A DNA stretch of 64,000 nucleotides from assembly GCA_019426215.1 (NCBI GenBank), contig CM033393.1, positions 2,948,046 through 3,012,045 on the forward strand. Direction: 5' to 3'. This stretch comes from Buddleja alternifolia. Taxonomy: Eukaryota; Streptophyta; Magnoliopsida; Lamiales; Scrophulariaceae. This document shows positions 31,778-43,645 of this stretch, in pieces. Made by a program: the position numbers and the translations under genes. Numbering within the stretch: position 1 is the stretch's first letter; the number at the start of each line of letters is the position of its first letter. The notes beneath the pieces were generated by a model that did not search any database, was not told the origin of the DNA, and was given only the letters and a program-made list of their open reading frames with translations.

Positions 31778-34700
31778 TTAGATTTCATCTGACCAATCGC
31801 TGATATCAATATCGTAAAATAAGCCATCGATGACATTGTCAATGAACGAGTCGATGAAGGTGTTGCAGCCGATGGTTAAGATACGGCCTACTCTATTTCG
31901 GTTGCTGGAAAAGAAGGCAAAAACGGCAGCACTAGCTATGGCCGCCAAGCAAACACCTCCAGCCTCTTCAATTCTTGTCAAATCCATCTTCCTGAATATT
32001 GAATTCCCAGTTACAACTTCCATGCTCACTGTTGCTGCAAATACAATCTGCAAAACACAGAATGTTACTTCATTTTCTTAATTAATTAATCTGATAATAG
32101 GATAAAATTTATGAGTTAAAAAACCAAGCCTAATAAAGAGGATTACTTCAAATAGATATCCGAGTATAGAAGGGTATTTTAGCCATTTTAAAATAGTAAC
32201 ATAGTCCTAGTTTACTATAAATGAACTCTTGCACCTCCGTTTCTATGTATACAAAGCCGAAAACTTATTCTATAGAAGAATAAAATTTTTAGTGTGACCG
32301 TGGATGTAAAATTGTAAATATTATTTTTCAAACTTTAGAAAAGTAATGTAGGCGGTAATAAAATCGCACCTCATTTTGTACGTATATGAATCTCAAAACT
32401 TATTTTAAAGAAGAATAAAATTAAAGCTCTAGTGTGGTCGCGGGGATATTTACAGTTTTGCCTTTAACTTGACTACTAAAACAGATTTGATCCCCCATTT
32501 GTCAGCCTCTACATATTGTCCCTAACGATTCAATTTTAAACACATAGGGTCCATGACTTAACTGACCGTCAAAAATTAACGGAATGACTCACGTGAACTG
32601 CATGCATGATGCATCAATTACTAAATCCATTTTGTTAATTTTGAAAGTGCGCAATTCCGTTAGTTTTGGATGGTCAGTAAACGGCAAGGACCGGACCAAA
32701 TTTTTTAAAATTAAAATTTAGGGACTAAATGTGTAGAGGCTAAACGAAAAGTGTAATTTCCCTGTGGCCGTGGACATAAACACTATTTTCCAAACTAGTT
32801 AAGAAAGGGTAATGATATCGGCACTCCCAAATTTACTACAGGAGCTCCAACTTTAATTTTTATACTTGAATATGATAAAATTATCCTTAGATTTTATAAC
32901 TATCCCTATGCATTCGAAACAAAACTATTATCATGTTATAGGTTTTTTTTCACTATTTTAAATCAAAGTCAATTAATAAAAATAATATTCGGCAAATATG
33001 AAAAAAGTAATTAAAGTGAAGCATCATCAACAAAACAAAGTAATATAATTTTAAATCGAGAATGACAATTATTATATGAATAAAAAAAACAAAAAAATGA
33101 ATATCAACTTCAATTAATTCACTCTACTTTGCCTTTATATTAGAATCTAGAAATAAATTTTATATTTTTGTTCAAGCAATGAGTTTAGTTTCTTCAAACA
33201 ATAATGCATAAAAATAATTAACATAAATCATGCTCTTCTCTCAAACAAAAAAACTACACTTATAAAATTAATTAGTGAATTTTTATACAACATGAATTTG
33301 AATACATAAAATATGATTTTTTTTCTTTAATTGATCTTGATGAATAATGCTTGCATATAATTATATGTTTTATGCTTTTAAAGATTAAAAAAGATCGTTA
33401 TGCAGTATTGCTTTATTTATAAATATATTATTTTGACATTATTATAGATGAAGTGAAGAATTTTTTTATTTTTGATCTAGACTAAACATAAGGGGAATTT
33501 ATTAGTATGAAGGTTTAAATAACTCGAAAAAAAAGAAGCAAAAAAGTTGGTTTTTATTTAGAAATGGGTATTTTTGTTATTTTCTTAGAGAGATTAATAT
33601 AATTGAAGCTCCAATATCATTCCCTGATAAGAAATCTTTAAATTTAATTCTCTTATTTTTGGTTCATTCCTAACAATACAAACTTGACAGAGGGACGGAA
33701 TGAAAGGGTTAGACCTCGCAGCCGTTACCCTCAAATATGTATACTTCCCAACACATAATTGAAATACAATTCAAATATCTCGCCCTTAAGATTTAGAATT
33801 CTGATTCTATACCTGAACTTGCATGTATTACATACACTTAGCAAAGAACAAAAAGAACTTTGCATGTATACTAATACCTTAAACTCCAAGGTGTCAGTCC
33901 GAGTTGAAATTTGAAATTTAACTCTCTCGGAGAAGTTTAAGCTTTGTTTGTTTACATTTTAGATTTTGAATCTTGAAAATTTCTCGGGAAAAGCGCATTA
34001 TGGGTATTCGTGTGAATTTGATAAGATGTGTTGGTGTGTTCGTTTATGTTTTTCGAATATGATTTAAATTTGTAAAATGTATCAAATTAATAATAATTAG
34101 TTGTTGCATAATAAATTAAATAATTATAAAGTATTAAAAAGGATGAGAAAAGTATTACAAAGTAAATAAATATTGATTGATAATTGTGTGAAATGATAAA
34201 TGTAGTGATTGATATGTAGTTATATTAAAAAATAAGGGCTAATTGCATTTTTCGTCCGATAACTTTTCTGTTTTTGGATTTTAGTCTTGTTTTATTCCGA
34301 TTGTAAAGTCGTCCGATAACTATCCAACTTCTAACAATTTTAGTCCGATTTTGACCTGAGCTGACCAATATCGGAATTCGCCACGTGTCGGACATGTGGT
34401 GCTGACATGAGGAAAAATTTGGGAATTTTTCAATTTTCCTGCCAAAATGGATGCTGACTGGGACAAAATTGATGACGAAGCATGCCAAATGGTATGCCGC
34501 GTTACCAGTTTTGTCCCAGCGTCTATTTGGGATGTCACCACATCAATTTTGTCTAATTAGCATCACATATGACAAATTTCGGCCAAATTGGTCAGCTTCG
34601 GTAGAAATCGAACTAAAATTGCCAAAAGTTGGATAGTTACAGGATGACTTCGCATATCGAAAAAAAAGGACCAAAATCTAAAAGTGAAAAAGACAGGACG

Positions 34701-35887
34701 AAAAATGCAATTAACCCTAGAGAATGAGAATGTGAATTTGAAAAAAAAAAAACGAATTTGATTGAAAATAGTTTGCAGTGTGAATTTTTAAAATTTTGTG
34801 ATCCAAAATACTGAAAATATGATTTGAAAACATAAACAAACAAGGCCTTAATGATTTGAATTCATCATTAATTAAAAGACGAAAACATAAACAAACAAGA
34901 CCTTAACGATCCATATTTTTTGTCTCATCGTTGGTGATTGGATAAGGTTGAGCATAATATGTGGTTTTGAATTTATGTGCTCTACACATCTTATAATTAT
35001 ATTAAAATTATTGTATATTTGATGAGAAAACTTACGCACCCAATGTCTTCAAGGATTGGCCTTTTACATGAATTTTGTCAACAAATGGCCAATATATCTT
35101 TCTTTTCAAGCCCTCAGGTCGTCCACACGAGTGTTTACTATTTAGTCAGCATAATTAACGGCCACATCCACTCACGAGACCAACTTCATGGGATAAATGC
35201 AAATAACCCGTAGTGTTAATGCATAATTGCTAAAAAATAACTGTGTTAACGAAATAGGCTAAAAATCATCATGTGTTCTTAAAAAATCTGTAAATAGTGG
35301 ATTTTTGGAAAAACATAAGAGCGTATTTTTTACCTAACATGTATTTTTGTCATTTTTACACTCTCCAAAGAAACATATTTTCATGGGAAATCAAAATCAA
35401 GTGTGCTAATATAATCCATAAAGCTCCGGATTAAGGTTGTTCAAAATGCCTACTTTAATTTATAAAACTCTATTTTATCTCATGTTTCGTTTTTACAACC
35501 ACGAAATAATAAAATACTTCCAAACATAATACGGAACAACATGAATAACATAAAAGGGATATATATTACCATGGCAAGACGACCAGTTAGGATCTCAAAA
35601 TCGTGACTTTTCTTAGAACTCTCAATATAATCAGAAAGAACCTCAAAGAAACGATGATTTTCACCTACGCCCGCCTTCATCACGGCGGCGGCGCCACGAT
35701 CTTCCCCATACGATCTGAGCGTACAAACCCTAGGTTGCAGCACGATATTATTAATCTTCCCCCCGTTAGTAATAGAATCTGCAGCTGGTGATAGGAGCTC
35801 CACCACTTTCAGCTTCTGAATCTCCGGCGCCGCCGCTTTCTCCGCCCTTAGCTGACTGAAGACTGGCCGCGCACCACCCAGGGCCAT
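31778..35887 (-). CDS. SEP2: Stress enhanced protein 2, chloroplastic (two exons)
   Basis: Exon 1 is 35887-35570 (106 codons) and exon 2 is 32047-31778 (89 codons and stop), joined in phase 0 by a GT...CAG intron of 3,522 bases. The 195-residue protein is close in length to Arabidopsis SEP2. Its conserved blocks are VLQPRVCTLRSYG, then LSDYIESSKKSHDFEILTGR, then NRVGRILTIGCNTFID and the C-terminus DISDWSDEI. The first 45 or so residues are Ala/Ser-rich with few acids, as in a chloroplast transit peptide. Two membrane helices are expected at about residues 98-122, with the chlorophyll-binding-type E98 and R103, and at about 136-154. SEP proteins belong to the light-harvesting-like family of thylakoid membranes, induced by high light and other stress, and are thought to take part in photoprotection. 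The frame is clean. The start ATG follows a 5' sequence with a long A-run. Confidence 0.93.
32226..32820. repeat. Imperfect tandem duplication in the SEP2 intron
   Basis: The order GCACCTC ... AAAACTTATT ... GAAGAATAAAATT ... AGTGTG(A/G)(C/T)CG(C/T)GG ... ATTTTYCAAACT occurs first at about 32230-32345. It occurs again at about 32367-32800, where the second copy is interrupted by the foldback element 32442-32762. Confidence 0.65.
32442..32762. mobile_element. Foldback (MULE-type) miniature element in the SEP2 intron
   Basis: Left arm GGGATATTTACAGTTTTGCC, with AGCCTCTACATATTGTCCCT and TTAACGGAAT further in, is inverted at the right end (GTGTAATTTCCC, AGGGACTAAATGTGTAGAGG, ATTCCGTTAG). Flanks TGTGGTCGC and TGTGGCCGT look like a 9-bp target duplication with two differences. 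It has no coding capacity. Confidence 0.75.
34235..34719. mobile_element. Foldback (MULE-type) miniature element, long inverted repeats
   Basis: The left end AGGGCTAATTGCATTTTTCG and the right end GACGAAAAATGCAATTAACC are inverted copies. Similarity continues inward (ATCCAACTT, AATTTTAGT, CTGACCAAT) for well over 100 bases per arm. No clean target duplication was found. Confidence 0.75.
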
Positions 35888-36690
35888 GAGAATCTTTTTG
35901 ATGATTCGAAATTGGTTTTTTTTTTTTTTTTTCTTCTTTGTGTGTAGTGAGTATAATATGAATATTTGTATTTTGTGTGTTAATGTTTTGGTGGTGGGGG
36001 AAGGGTCTACGTGGAAGAGAAGTTTCCCACGAGGAAGGTGAGGTGGTGGTTTGTGGTTGGTTTTTGCTTGAATGACGTGGAGCTTGGGCTGTTCATGAAC
36101 ATTCTCGCCGTTCAAATCCCCTCTAATTTTTTTTTTTGTTGATATGATAAGATAATCCCCTCTAATTGAATATGAGTATTTTCGTATATCTATCATTTAC
36201 CTTTTTTTTTATATGATAATTATTTGTTTTGTTTTTATATTTTATCATACTAACTTTGTTCATTAACATTGTATTCTCGCATGTCAACTCCTCTCTAACA
36301 TTTTAGTGTATGAATGATATGTAATAAATGTATACACCAACCTATATGCATGGTTATGAAAATGAAAGAGAAAAGCTTACTGTGGAGAAAGATTTGGAAA
36401 TTCTTTCTTCACGCCCTAACCGTAACCGTTCATGTATAGATTTATCACATTTCTTTCTCTTGTCCTAATCACCTATGTGTGTTACAAGAAGTAATATGAG
36501 TATTTTCGCATATCAAATTTGTTGGTCTATCATTTATTTGTTCTGTTTTTATATTTTATGATACTAACTTTGTGTATTTAACTTCACCATATTTTATGCG
36601 TACATAGTTCCATATCTTTGATATCGTTTCTGCAAATTACCAAATTTCAAAATTGTTTGATTTTTTTTTCTTGAATTATAACGGTGGAAT
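35888..36690. promoter_or_regulatory. SEP2: SEP2 upstream region
   Basis: This is the sequence between the SEP2 ATG (minus strand) and element F. A pure T-run (35917-35933, A on the minus strand) sits about 30 bases upstream of the ATG, and TATA-like AT-rich stretches lie near 35950-35965. ACGTGG occurs near 36008 and 36073 (core of light/ABA response elements). No other gene is seen. Promoter role is inferred from position. Confidence 0.5.
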
Positions 36691-36840
36691 TATTGTAATT
36701 TTATATAGTTACCTTGTATACTTTTCCATCTTTGTTTAGGTCTCTAGCAGTGTATGTATCTTCTTGTATATGATTGCTTCGTTAAGAAAGGGTTTTATAT
36801 GCAATACTAAACACTTCCTCAAAAACGCTACGTTTCTTTA
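36691..36840 (+). repeat. 5' LTR of element F
   Basis: It begins TATTGTAATTTTATATAG and ends ACGTTTCTTTA, matching 41418-41566. The interior has ATCTTCTTGTATA and GCAATAC in both copies. Confidence 0.9.
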
Positions 36841-36855
36841 TGGTATCAAGAGCAG
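36841..36855 (+). other. Primer binding site of element F
   Basis: TGGTATCAAGAGCAG directly follows the LTR, the TGGTATCA-type site common in copia elements. Confidence 0.85.
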
Positions 36856-36948
36856 GTTAAAGATCAAAAACCAAATCCAAAACCTTGCATCACTATAGCT
36901 GCCCCCTACCACGTCTTTTCTTTTCGTTCTTGCTTGAAATCAAATTCC

Positions 36949-38038
36949 ATGGCTGAAAAGAAGATCATCGACATGTCGTCACCACTTTTCTTGTCACCAT
37001 CGAATAATCTAGGAGCGATGATTACGACCTGCATATTGAATGGAGATAATTTGACATGTGGCAAAAGGTTATTGTAAACGCTTTGAGAGCGAAAAACAAA
37101 CTAGGGTTTAGGAATGGTACTTTGAAAAAAACCCAGGCCGGTTCGACTGAAGAAATTAACTGGGAGGCATGTAACTCGATGTTGATTTTGTGGATATACA
37201 ATTCCATCGATAAATCAATTCAACCGAGCATTGCGTACGAGGAAACTGCAAAGGCCGTTTGGGATGAACTTCGTGAGCATTTTTTTGTTGGGAACGCAAC
37301 TCGAGTTCATGAGTTGAAAGGAGAAATTGCGTCAATCCAACAACAGGGAATAATGGTCATGACTTACTACACCAAACTCAAAGGAATGTGGGACAAACTC
37401 AGCAGTTACTCCAAGGTTTCGAACTGCACATGTGGATCCGCTAAGGATTTTACGTGAGAGCGTGAGGAAGAGAAGTTACACCAGTTTCTGATGGGTTTGG
37501 ATGATGCTAATTTTGGGACCATACATTCTCAAATCTTGAATATGGACCCACTTTCAACCATTAACAAAGCCTATGCGCTAATTACTAGAGAAGAGTATCA
37601 TAGATCCATAGTTCGTGACCAAGAAGAGCCAGTCGAATCAGTGGTTTTGGCAGTGCACATGGCTGCAAGAACAAAATCTGGACCCAATTTTGGGCAACTG
37701 AGATCGAAAGAAAATAGTGAAAAGAGTTGTACAAATTGTGATCGAAATGGTCATGACATCTCGAAGTGTTTTGAGCTCGTTGGATACCCTACTTGGTGGA
37801 GAGGGCCACAGGATCGCAATAGGGGCGATCCGACACACAGGAAAGGACAAGGAAACGCCAACGCAACCTGTAACCAAAATCAAGTTGCTACGTTGCACGT
37901 TGCCAGTGGAAAATTTGAGGGTCTAAATACAATTTCGGGTCTGTCGAGCGATCAATTTCAGGAGCTGCTGAAGCTCCTTGACAATGACAATACTGAAAAC
38001 TATCTGGTAAGGTCTCTAATGATTTTGTATAGATATTA
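36949..38038 (+). pseudogene. Element F gag
   Basis: An ATG at 36949 opens MAEKKIIDMSSPLFLSPSNN then GAMITTCILNGDN. A one-base shift near 37055 moves the rest to WQKVIVNALRAKNKLGFRNG. It continues with WEACNSMLILWIYNSIDKSI, a stop near 37456, and FLMGLDDANFGTIHSQILNM. The zinc knuckle CTNCDRNGHDISKC is intact and followed by FELVGYPTWW, typical of one copia gag group. Confidence 0.86.
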
Positions 38039-38229
38039 GATAGCCGTGCATCCAATCATATGACAAGAAACTTATCTATCATGACGAATGTTGGAGTAGC
38101 GAATCCACTTCCCGTTTTCTTGCCAGATGGAACACAAACAGATGACACAAAGAGGTGACAAGTTGTTTTGAATGAAAATATAATCTTATGAGATGTCTTA
38201 TATGTACCAAATTTGACATGCAATACATC

Positions 38230-38585
38230 AGTTTAATTGTCAAATTCTTTTCACTAGTGAGCTTTGGGTGATATAAGAACACACCTCGAGGATGCCAATT
38301 GGAATGGGTAAGCTGGTCCACTATTTTCAATCTGCAAAGTTACATTCTGCATTGAAGATAGTGAGAGGGGACTCATTCGTAATTTGGCAAATTCTTTTCA
38401 CTAATGAGCTTTCTGAGATAAATTGTCAGATTCTTTGCACTAATGAGCTTTAGGTGATACAGGATCACACCTCGAGGATGCCGATTGGAGTGGGTAAGCT
38501 TCGGAAGGGGGTCTACTATTTTCAATTCGCAAGGTTACATTCTGCATTGAAGACAGTGAGAGAGGACTCATTCATGATTTAGCAC
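38230..38585 (+). repeat. Tandem duplication inside element F
   Basis: The segment beginning AATTGTCAAATTCTTTTCAC and containing ACACCTCGAGGATGCC and TTACATTCTGCATTGAAGA occurs at about 38234-38375. It occurs again at about 38420-38585, with a partial third start at 38386-38415. The protease region is degraded around it. Confidence 0.82.
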
Positions 38586-39646
38586 CGACGTCTTAGGCAC
38601 CAAGCGAGTCAGCATTTATCTTATATTCCTGAAGTAGGTAGATTAGAATCTAAAGACAATTTTATTTGTGATGCATGTTTTTGAGCTAAACAAACTCGCT
38701 CAGTTTTTCCCTTGAGTAATAAAATTGCTTAGAACTATTTTGATCTCATTAATTGTGACTTGTGGCGCCCTTATCATAACGATTCTAGTAGTGGTGCACA
38801 TTATTTTCTCACTATTGTGGACGATCTTAGTCGTTCTGTCTGGGTTTATTTAATTAAAGAAAAAAGTGAAACTAGTCGATGCCTTATTGATTTTTGTAAG
38901 CTGGTTCACACTCAATTTGGCAAAGTAATCATATGTGTTTATAGTGATAATGGGATGGAGTTTGATTCGATTGTTATGCATGAGTTTTATAGTACACATG
39001 GTATTGTGCATGAGACAAGCTGCATACGCATACCCGAGCAAAATGGGCGAGTGGAATGCAAGCACCTAAATATCCTCGAGGTGGCCATGCATTGCGTTTT
39101 GAAGCCAACTTACCCATAAGGTTTTGGGGTGAATGTGTCTTAATTGTGGTTTGTTTGATTAATCGAAACCCCACGGTTAAGTTACATGGAAAATCACCAT
39201 ATGAAATATTATTTGGATCTCAACCATCTTATTCTCATATTAGGCTTTTTAGGTGCCTCTGTTATGCACGAAATGCCCCCAAACCGATTGACAAGTTTGC
39301 CCCTCCTAGTCGACGATGTGTCTTTGTGGTACATCCGCATAGTAAGAAAGCGTGGCGTCTTTATGACATTGATAAATGCATGTTCTTTTATTCTCGTGAT
39401 GTCTCGTTCCATAAGGAGGTATTCCCATTTGCTATATCTCATGAGTCTTTGGGATCTCGACTTGTACAGAACACAGATGAGCATGCACATGTTGTGGATG
39501 ATATTGGGGTTAATTTGGAGATAGGGACTGATATTAGCGTGGATGGTGCTGATTTGAGGAGGAGTGACACGTTGGTGTTGGGCGAAAATGCCCTACCCTC
39601 ACACGTGGATTCAGGTGTAGTTCCCGTGGATGACTTGAACTTTTGA
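38586..39646 (+). pseudogene. Element F integrase
   Basis: Recognisable parts: INCDLWRPYHNDSS with the first Asp, TIVDDLSRSVWVYLIKEKSE, VYSDNGMEFDS with the second Asp and IPEQNGRVECKHLNI with the Glu. A stop at 39117-39119 and a shift near 39060 separate the tail (IRFWGECVLIVVCLINRNPT, RRCVFVVHPHSKKAWRLYD). The linker follows to 39646. Confidence 0.85.
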
Positions 39647-40950
39647 CCTAGGAGGGCCACACGGCTTCCTCCACGTCCTGATGATTATGTTGTATATTCA
39701 CTGGAACAACTAATTCTTTTGCCACTCGCACAAAGCAGGTTGTGATTCAAGATCCCCCCGACACCATCCACCGCTCCATGAACGCTCCTCAGGTACTCTT
39801 TCTCCCTTAGTGAATTACATAAATTCTGACAAATTTTCCCAGGGCCACAAAATATTCTTGAATGTGATTAGCTTGATCACTGAGCCCACTAGCTATGCCG
39901 AAGCCATGAAGCATGTTGAATGGTTTGATGCCATTGCTCGTGAGATCGCAGCTCTCGAGGCAAATTGCACGTGGATCCTAGAGGCTTTGCCACTCGGGAA
40001 GAAATTCATCGACTGTAAGTGCGTCTTTAAAATTAAATACAATTCGGATTGAACTATTGAATGGTACAGGGCAAGATTAGTGGCAAAGGGGTCACACAAG
40101 TTGAAGGTCTCGACTTTCATGAAACTTTTGCACCGGTTGCCAAACTCGTATCCGTACGTCCTTTTCTCTTTGTGGCAGTTGCGAGAGGATGAAAATTGCA
40201 TCAGATGGATGTTAATAATGCATTCTTGCATGGGGATTTGGAAGAGGAAGTGTATATGCGCTTGCCTCCAGGTTTCTATATTGGCTCCAATGGAAAATTT
40301 GTCGGTTGCGAAAATCAATTTATAGCTTTAGACAAGCTTCGTGAAATTGGTTTGCAAAATTAAATGCTGCACTTCAAAATTATGTCATTGATCAATCACG
40401 GGCTAATTATTCCCTGTTTACATACCGAAGGGGACGTGTGTTCTTAGGTCTTCTTGTTTACGTGGACAATATCATTTTAATGGGTAATGACGGGAAAGCG
40501 TGTTTAGATTTCAAATATCTTCATAATTGTTTTCGAATCAAGGACCTTAGGACCTTAAAATACGTTTTGGGGGATCAAAGTTACCCGTTTTTCAAAGGGG
40601 ACTTTTTTGTGTCAGCGAAAGTATGGTTTGGGAATTTTGGCGGAAACCAGATTGAGTGGTTGTCGACCTGTTGACACTTCCATAGAACAAGGCCACCGTC
40701 TTGCTTTTTCTGACAGTGATTTGGTTGAAGACGATGCCTCTTATCGATGCCTCATGGGATGCCTCATATATCTTACTATTACGTTACCCGACATTTCATA
40801 TGTAGTTCACGTCCTATCTCAATTTGCTCAAACTCCCCGCAAAGAACACTTTGAGGCTGCCATGCGTGTTGTGTGTTACATTAAAGGACATCCGGGCCAA
40901 GGGCTTTTACTTCGGGCTGATAATAATTTGCAGCTACGGGCTTTCTAGGA
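39647..40950 (+). pseudogene. Element F reverse transcriptase
   Basis: Parts of RT are spread over three frames: [48 protein letters not shown] and LLVYVDNIILMGND. The active site reads YVDN, not YVDD, so the second catalytic Asp is Asn (AAT at 40468-40470). Further C-terminal: FRIKDLRTLKYVLG and DASYRCLMGCLIYLT. Confidence 0.86.
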
Positions 40951-41378
40951 TTCTGATTGGGTGGGCTGCCCCATTACTCGTCATTCTATTACCGATTATT
41001 TTGTTATGTTAGGTCAGTCGCCCATCTCATGGAAAACTAAGAAGCAAACAACCGCTCACGTTCATCCACGGAGGTGGAGTATCGGGCAATGACAGCAGCA
41101 ACAACTGAGATCCTTTGGCTCAAGGCAATTTTGGCATCGTTAGATATCTCTCATTTTGGCCCCATGACACTCTTTTGTGATAGTCAATTTACTATCCACA
41201 TTGCAGCTAGTCTGGTATTTCTTGAGCTGACCAAGCACATCGAGATCGATTGCCATTTTATTCGGGACCAAGTTCAAGGTGGCGTCATCCTCACGAAGCA
41301 CATACATTCATATTCTCAGCTTGTGAACACTTTTACTAAAGCGCTTGGCAAGTTGGGCAGTTTGCCAACTTGGTAAGT
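40951..41378 (+). pseudogene. Element F RNase H
   Basis: It reads [17 protein letters not shown] sequence before 41030, then [20 protein letters not shown] and FCDSQFTIHIAASLVF. ELTKHIEIDCHFIRDQVQGG is the conserved C-terminal block. The sequence ends shortly before the polypurine tract. Confidence 0.85.
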
Positions 41379-41408
41379 TGGGCATTTACGATTTGCATGT
41401 ACCGACTT

Positions 41409-41417
41409 GAGGGGAAG
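41409..41417 (+). other. Polypurine tract of element F
   Basis: GAGGGGAAG directly precedes the 3' LTR start TATTG. Confidence 0.8.
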
Positions 41418-41566
41418 TATTGTAATTTTATTTAGTTACCTTGTATTGGTATCCTTCTTCGTTAAGGTCTCTTGTAGTATATATATCTTCTTGTATAGAT
41501 TTGCTGCGTTAAGGGATTTATATGCAATACAAAATACTTCCTCAAAAACTCTACTGTGTTTCTTCA
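41418..41566 (+). repeat. 3' LTR of element F
   Basis: It begins TATTGTAATTTTATTTAG and ends TGTGTTTCTTCA, followed by the GGAAT target duplication. Confidence 0.9.
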
Positions 41567-41962
41567 GGAATTGTAGGGTAGAGATTTGATTACTTGACAT
41601 CACACATAATTGTGAGAGGTCAATGTCGTTTAACCAAATAGTTATTAGCAAAACTGTCTGATTAAAACTTGAGCATAATGAGATATATAACCACGAGGCA
41701 TAAAAATAAATTGTTTTTGAGTGGGGGAAAGATTTATCGGCGACACAAACTTCACTAACCCTATACTAAAAATAGTGAACCAAAAAAGAAAATGAAGGGT
41801 TAGTGTCACTTATAGTCCTTGAAATATCATGTTTGTCTTATTTACATCCCTAAAGTTAAATTTGTTACGCTACCATCCCCGAACTCATAGTATCATTTGA
41901 CTTTAGTTCTTTCTGGTGATTTTTAATCCGAACTCTCTGTTTTTAAGTTGCACTTTGGTCCC

Positions 41963-43645
41963 TGACACACAAATTTTCTAGCAAGTGTACTAGGTCGGGC
42001 AAGTAATATAATGGATGTGAATCTGAATTATCGTACCCTAGAGACAATTGTATTTAGTTACTGAAATTACTATGTTATCTAGTTCCAAGTTAAATCAATT
42101 GATAACGGTGGAAGATGTGTGCTAAATAAACTAACAAAAGGAAAAGGGAAAATTTTCCTTTTGGTCTCATTGGAGTTCGGCCAAAAAACTTTTAGTCCCG
42201 TAGGAATTTGTTTGACACTTTTGGTCTCATTGGAGTCAAAATATGACACTTTTGGTCTCGTCTGTTTATTTTTGAATGAAATTTACCCACGTGAAACATA
42301 ACTCTATTAGGTAACTGCCCCATAAGTATTTCATTTGAATCCCGAGGCAGTTAACTAACATATTATGTGTTTCATGCAAATAAATTTTGTCTAAAAATAG
42401 ACGGACGGGACTAAAAGTGTCAAAAAAATTTCTATAAGACTAAAAGTGATTTGGCCGAACTCTAATGAGACCAAAAGTAAAATTTTCTCCAAAAGGAGAC
42501 TAGACTAATGAAAGAAAACAAACCTCGATTAAAACCAATGAGAAAAGTGACTAGGGCACATGATTCTATCAATTACGTGATCTGTTCATGAATTCTATCT
42601 TACCGAATTATTAGATTGTTTAGGTTAAGGCGGAATCCCATAAATTATTCACTACCCAATATCTTGGCATAACAATTCTATCTTTGTTAATGATTTTCGA
42701 TATCTCCATACGAAAATTGAATTAACAAAAATCGATTAATGTGATCACTATGGAATTCCCATTTTTCACGGAAATCATGCACAAAAAAATCAAATCTCTC
42801 TCTAGTCAATTTTACGTTGTGGTGTTTAATACTTAGATGCATCCCTAGTTTATTTGTTCTCGGTCTCAAAACTAAGCACTAGTTCATACAATTGGTGATC
42901 AAGCAATAATAAGCATTAAGAAGAAGTATTAAACACATAGCCATAAACAAAATTAATCCGAAAAATAAATATCATAAAACAATCATGTAATTGGTCTTCA
43001 CATGGCCTCAATCAAAGGAATTTTTTCGCATAATTGTAAGAGAAAATAACACAAATATTTTAAAAGACCTGTTGACATATAAAAGAAAAACTCCCTTATA
43101 CAATCTTGATATGGATTCTCGCTTGAATTCTTCGTCTTCAAGTGTTTTCTCTCTTTCCCCAAGATTTTCATATCCCTCCAGCTATGTTTTTAGGTGAAAA
43201 TTGCTTCCAAAAGATTGAACCCCGAAATTTGGCCTAAAAAGACCTATTTATAGCAGCAAATCGTGAAGTCCGCCTCCCAGGACGACGTAGTGAAAATTTG
43301 TTTTGCCGCGGTAAAATGCTAAAATTTAGGGCAGAAAGTTTGGCCTTAGACACCACGTTGTCGCCTTGTAACGTTAACCTGTGGTGAAAATTGTTCAACA
43401 CCGCGCTGAAATGGCAAATTTTGAGGAAGTAACTTAAGCCGTGGATACCGCGGTGTCAAGAAATTTTCACCACAGTATCAGCTGGGTAATTTGTGCAATT
43501 TGCTCTTTTCTTGGATTAAACTCATAATTCATCCTACAAAACACAACCAACAAGAAATCAAGGTATATGTGGTATAAAATAGATAAAATTGGATCAAAAT
43601 CAATAAGTTAGGGGACCAAAAAGAGTGTAATTTCTAAGCCTATCA
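41963..43645 (-). repeat. Solo LTR of an Athila-like gypsy element
   Basis: Plus-strand ends are TGACACACAAATTTTC and TCTAAGCCTATCA, flanked by GTCCC on both sides (41958-41962 and 43646-43650). Blocks such as AATTGGTGATCAA followed by AAGCATTAA are shared with the Athila LTR at 6810-8173 in the same order, which gives the orientation. It contains a foldback element (42145-42490). Absence of any internal region with intact target duplication indicates LTR-LTR recombination. Confidence 0.88.
42145..42490. mobile_element. Foldback (MULE-type) miniature element inside the solo LTR
   Basis: Left arm AGGGAAAATTTTCCTTTTGG, with ACACTTTTGGTCTC further in, is inverted at the right end (CAAAAGTAAAATTTTCTCC). 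Flanks AAAAGGAAA (42136-42144) and AAAAGGAGA (42491-42499) form a 9-bp duplication with one difference. The related LTR at 46636 lacks this insert at the same place. Confidence 0.87.

Larger units (their letters stand above)
32048..35569 (-). other. SEP2 intron, 3.5 kb, containing foldback elements
   Basis: Donor GTAATA and acceptor TTTTGCAG (minus strand) bound the intron. It is AT-rich and holds a tandem duplication (32226-32820), a foldback element inside its second copy (32442-32762) and another at 34235-34719. No coding sequence is seen. Confidence 0.88.
36691..41566 (+). mobile_element. Copia element F upstream of SEP2
   Basis: Short LTRs (36691-36840 and 41418-41566) are flanked by identical GGAAT pentamers (36686-36690 and 41567-41571). 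The internal region has copia order gag, integrase, RT, RNase H. All coding parts are broken, and a duplicated segment lies between gag and integrase. The LTRs start TATTG instead of TG. Confidence 0.9.

Noticed and set aside
34226..34728. A 9-bp target duplication around the foldback element 34235-34719
   Set aside because: Flanks AAAAAATAA and AGAGAATGA are only loosely alike; not reliable.
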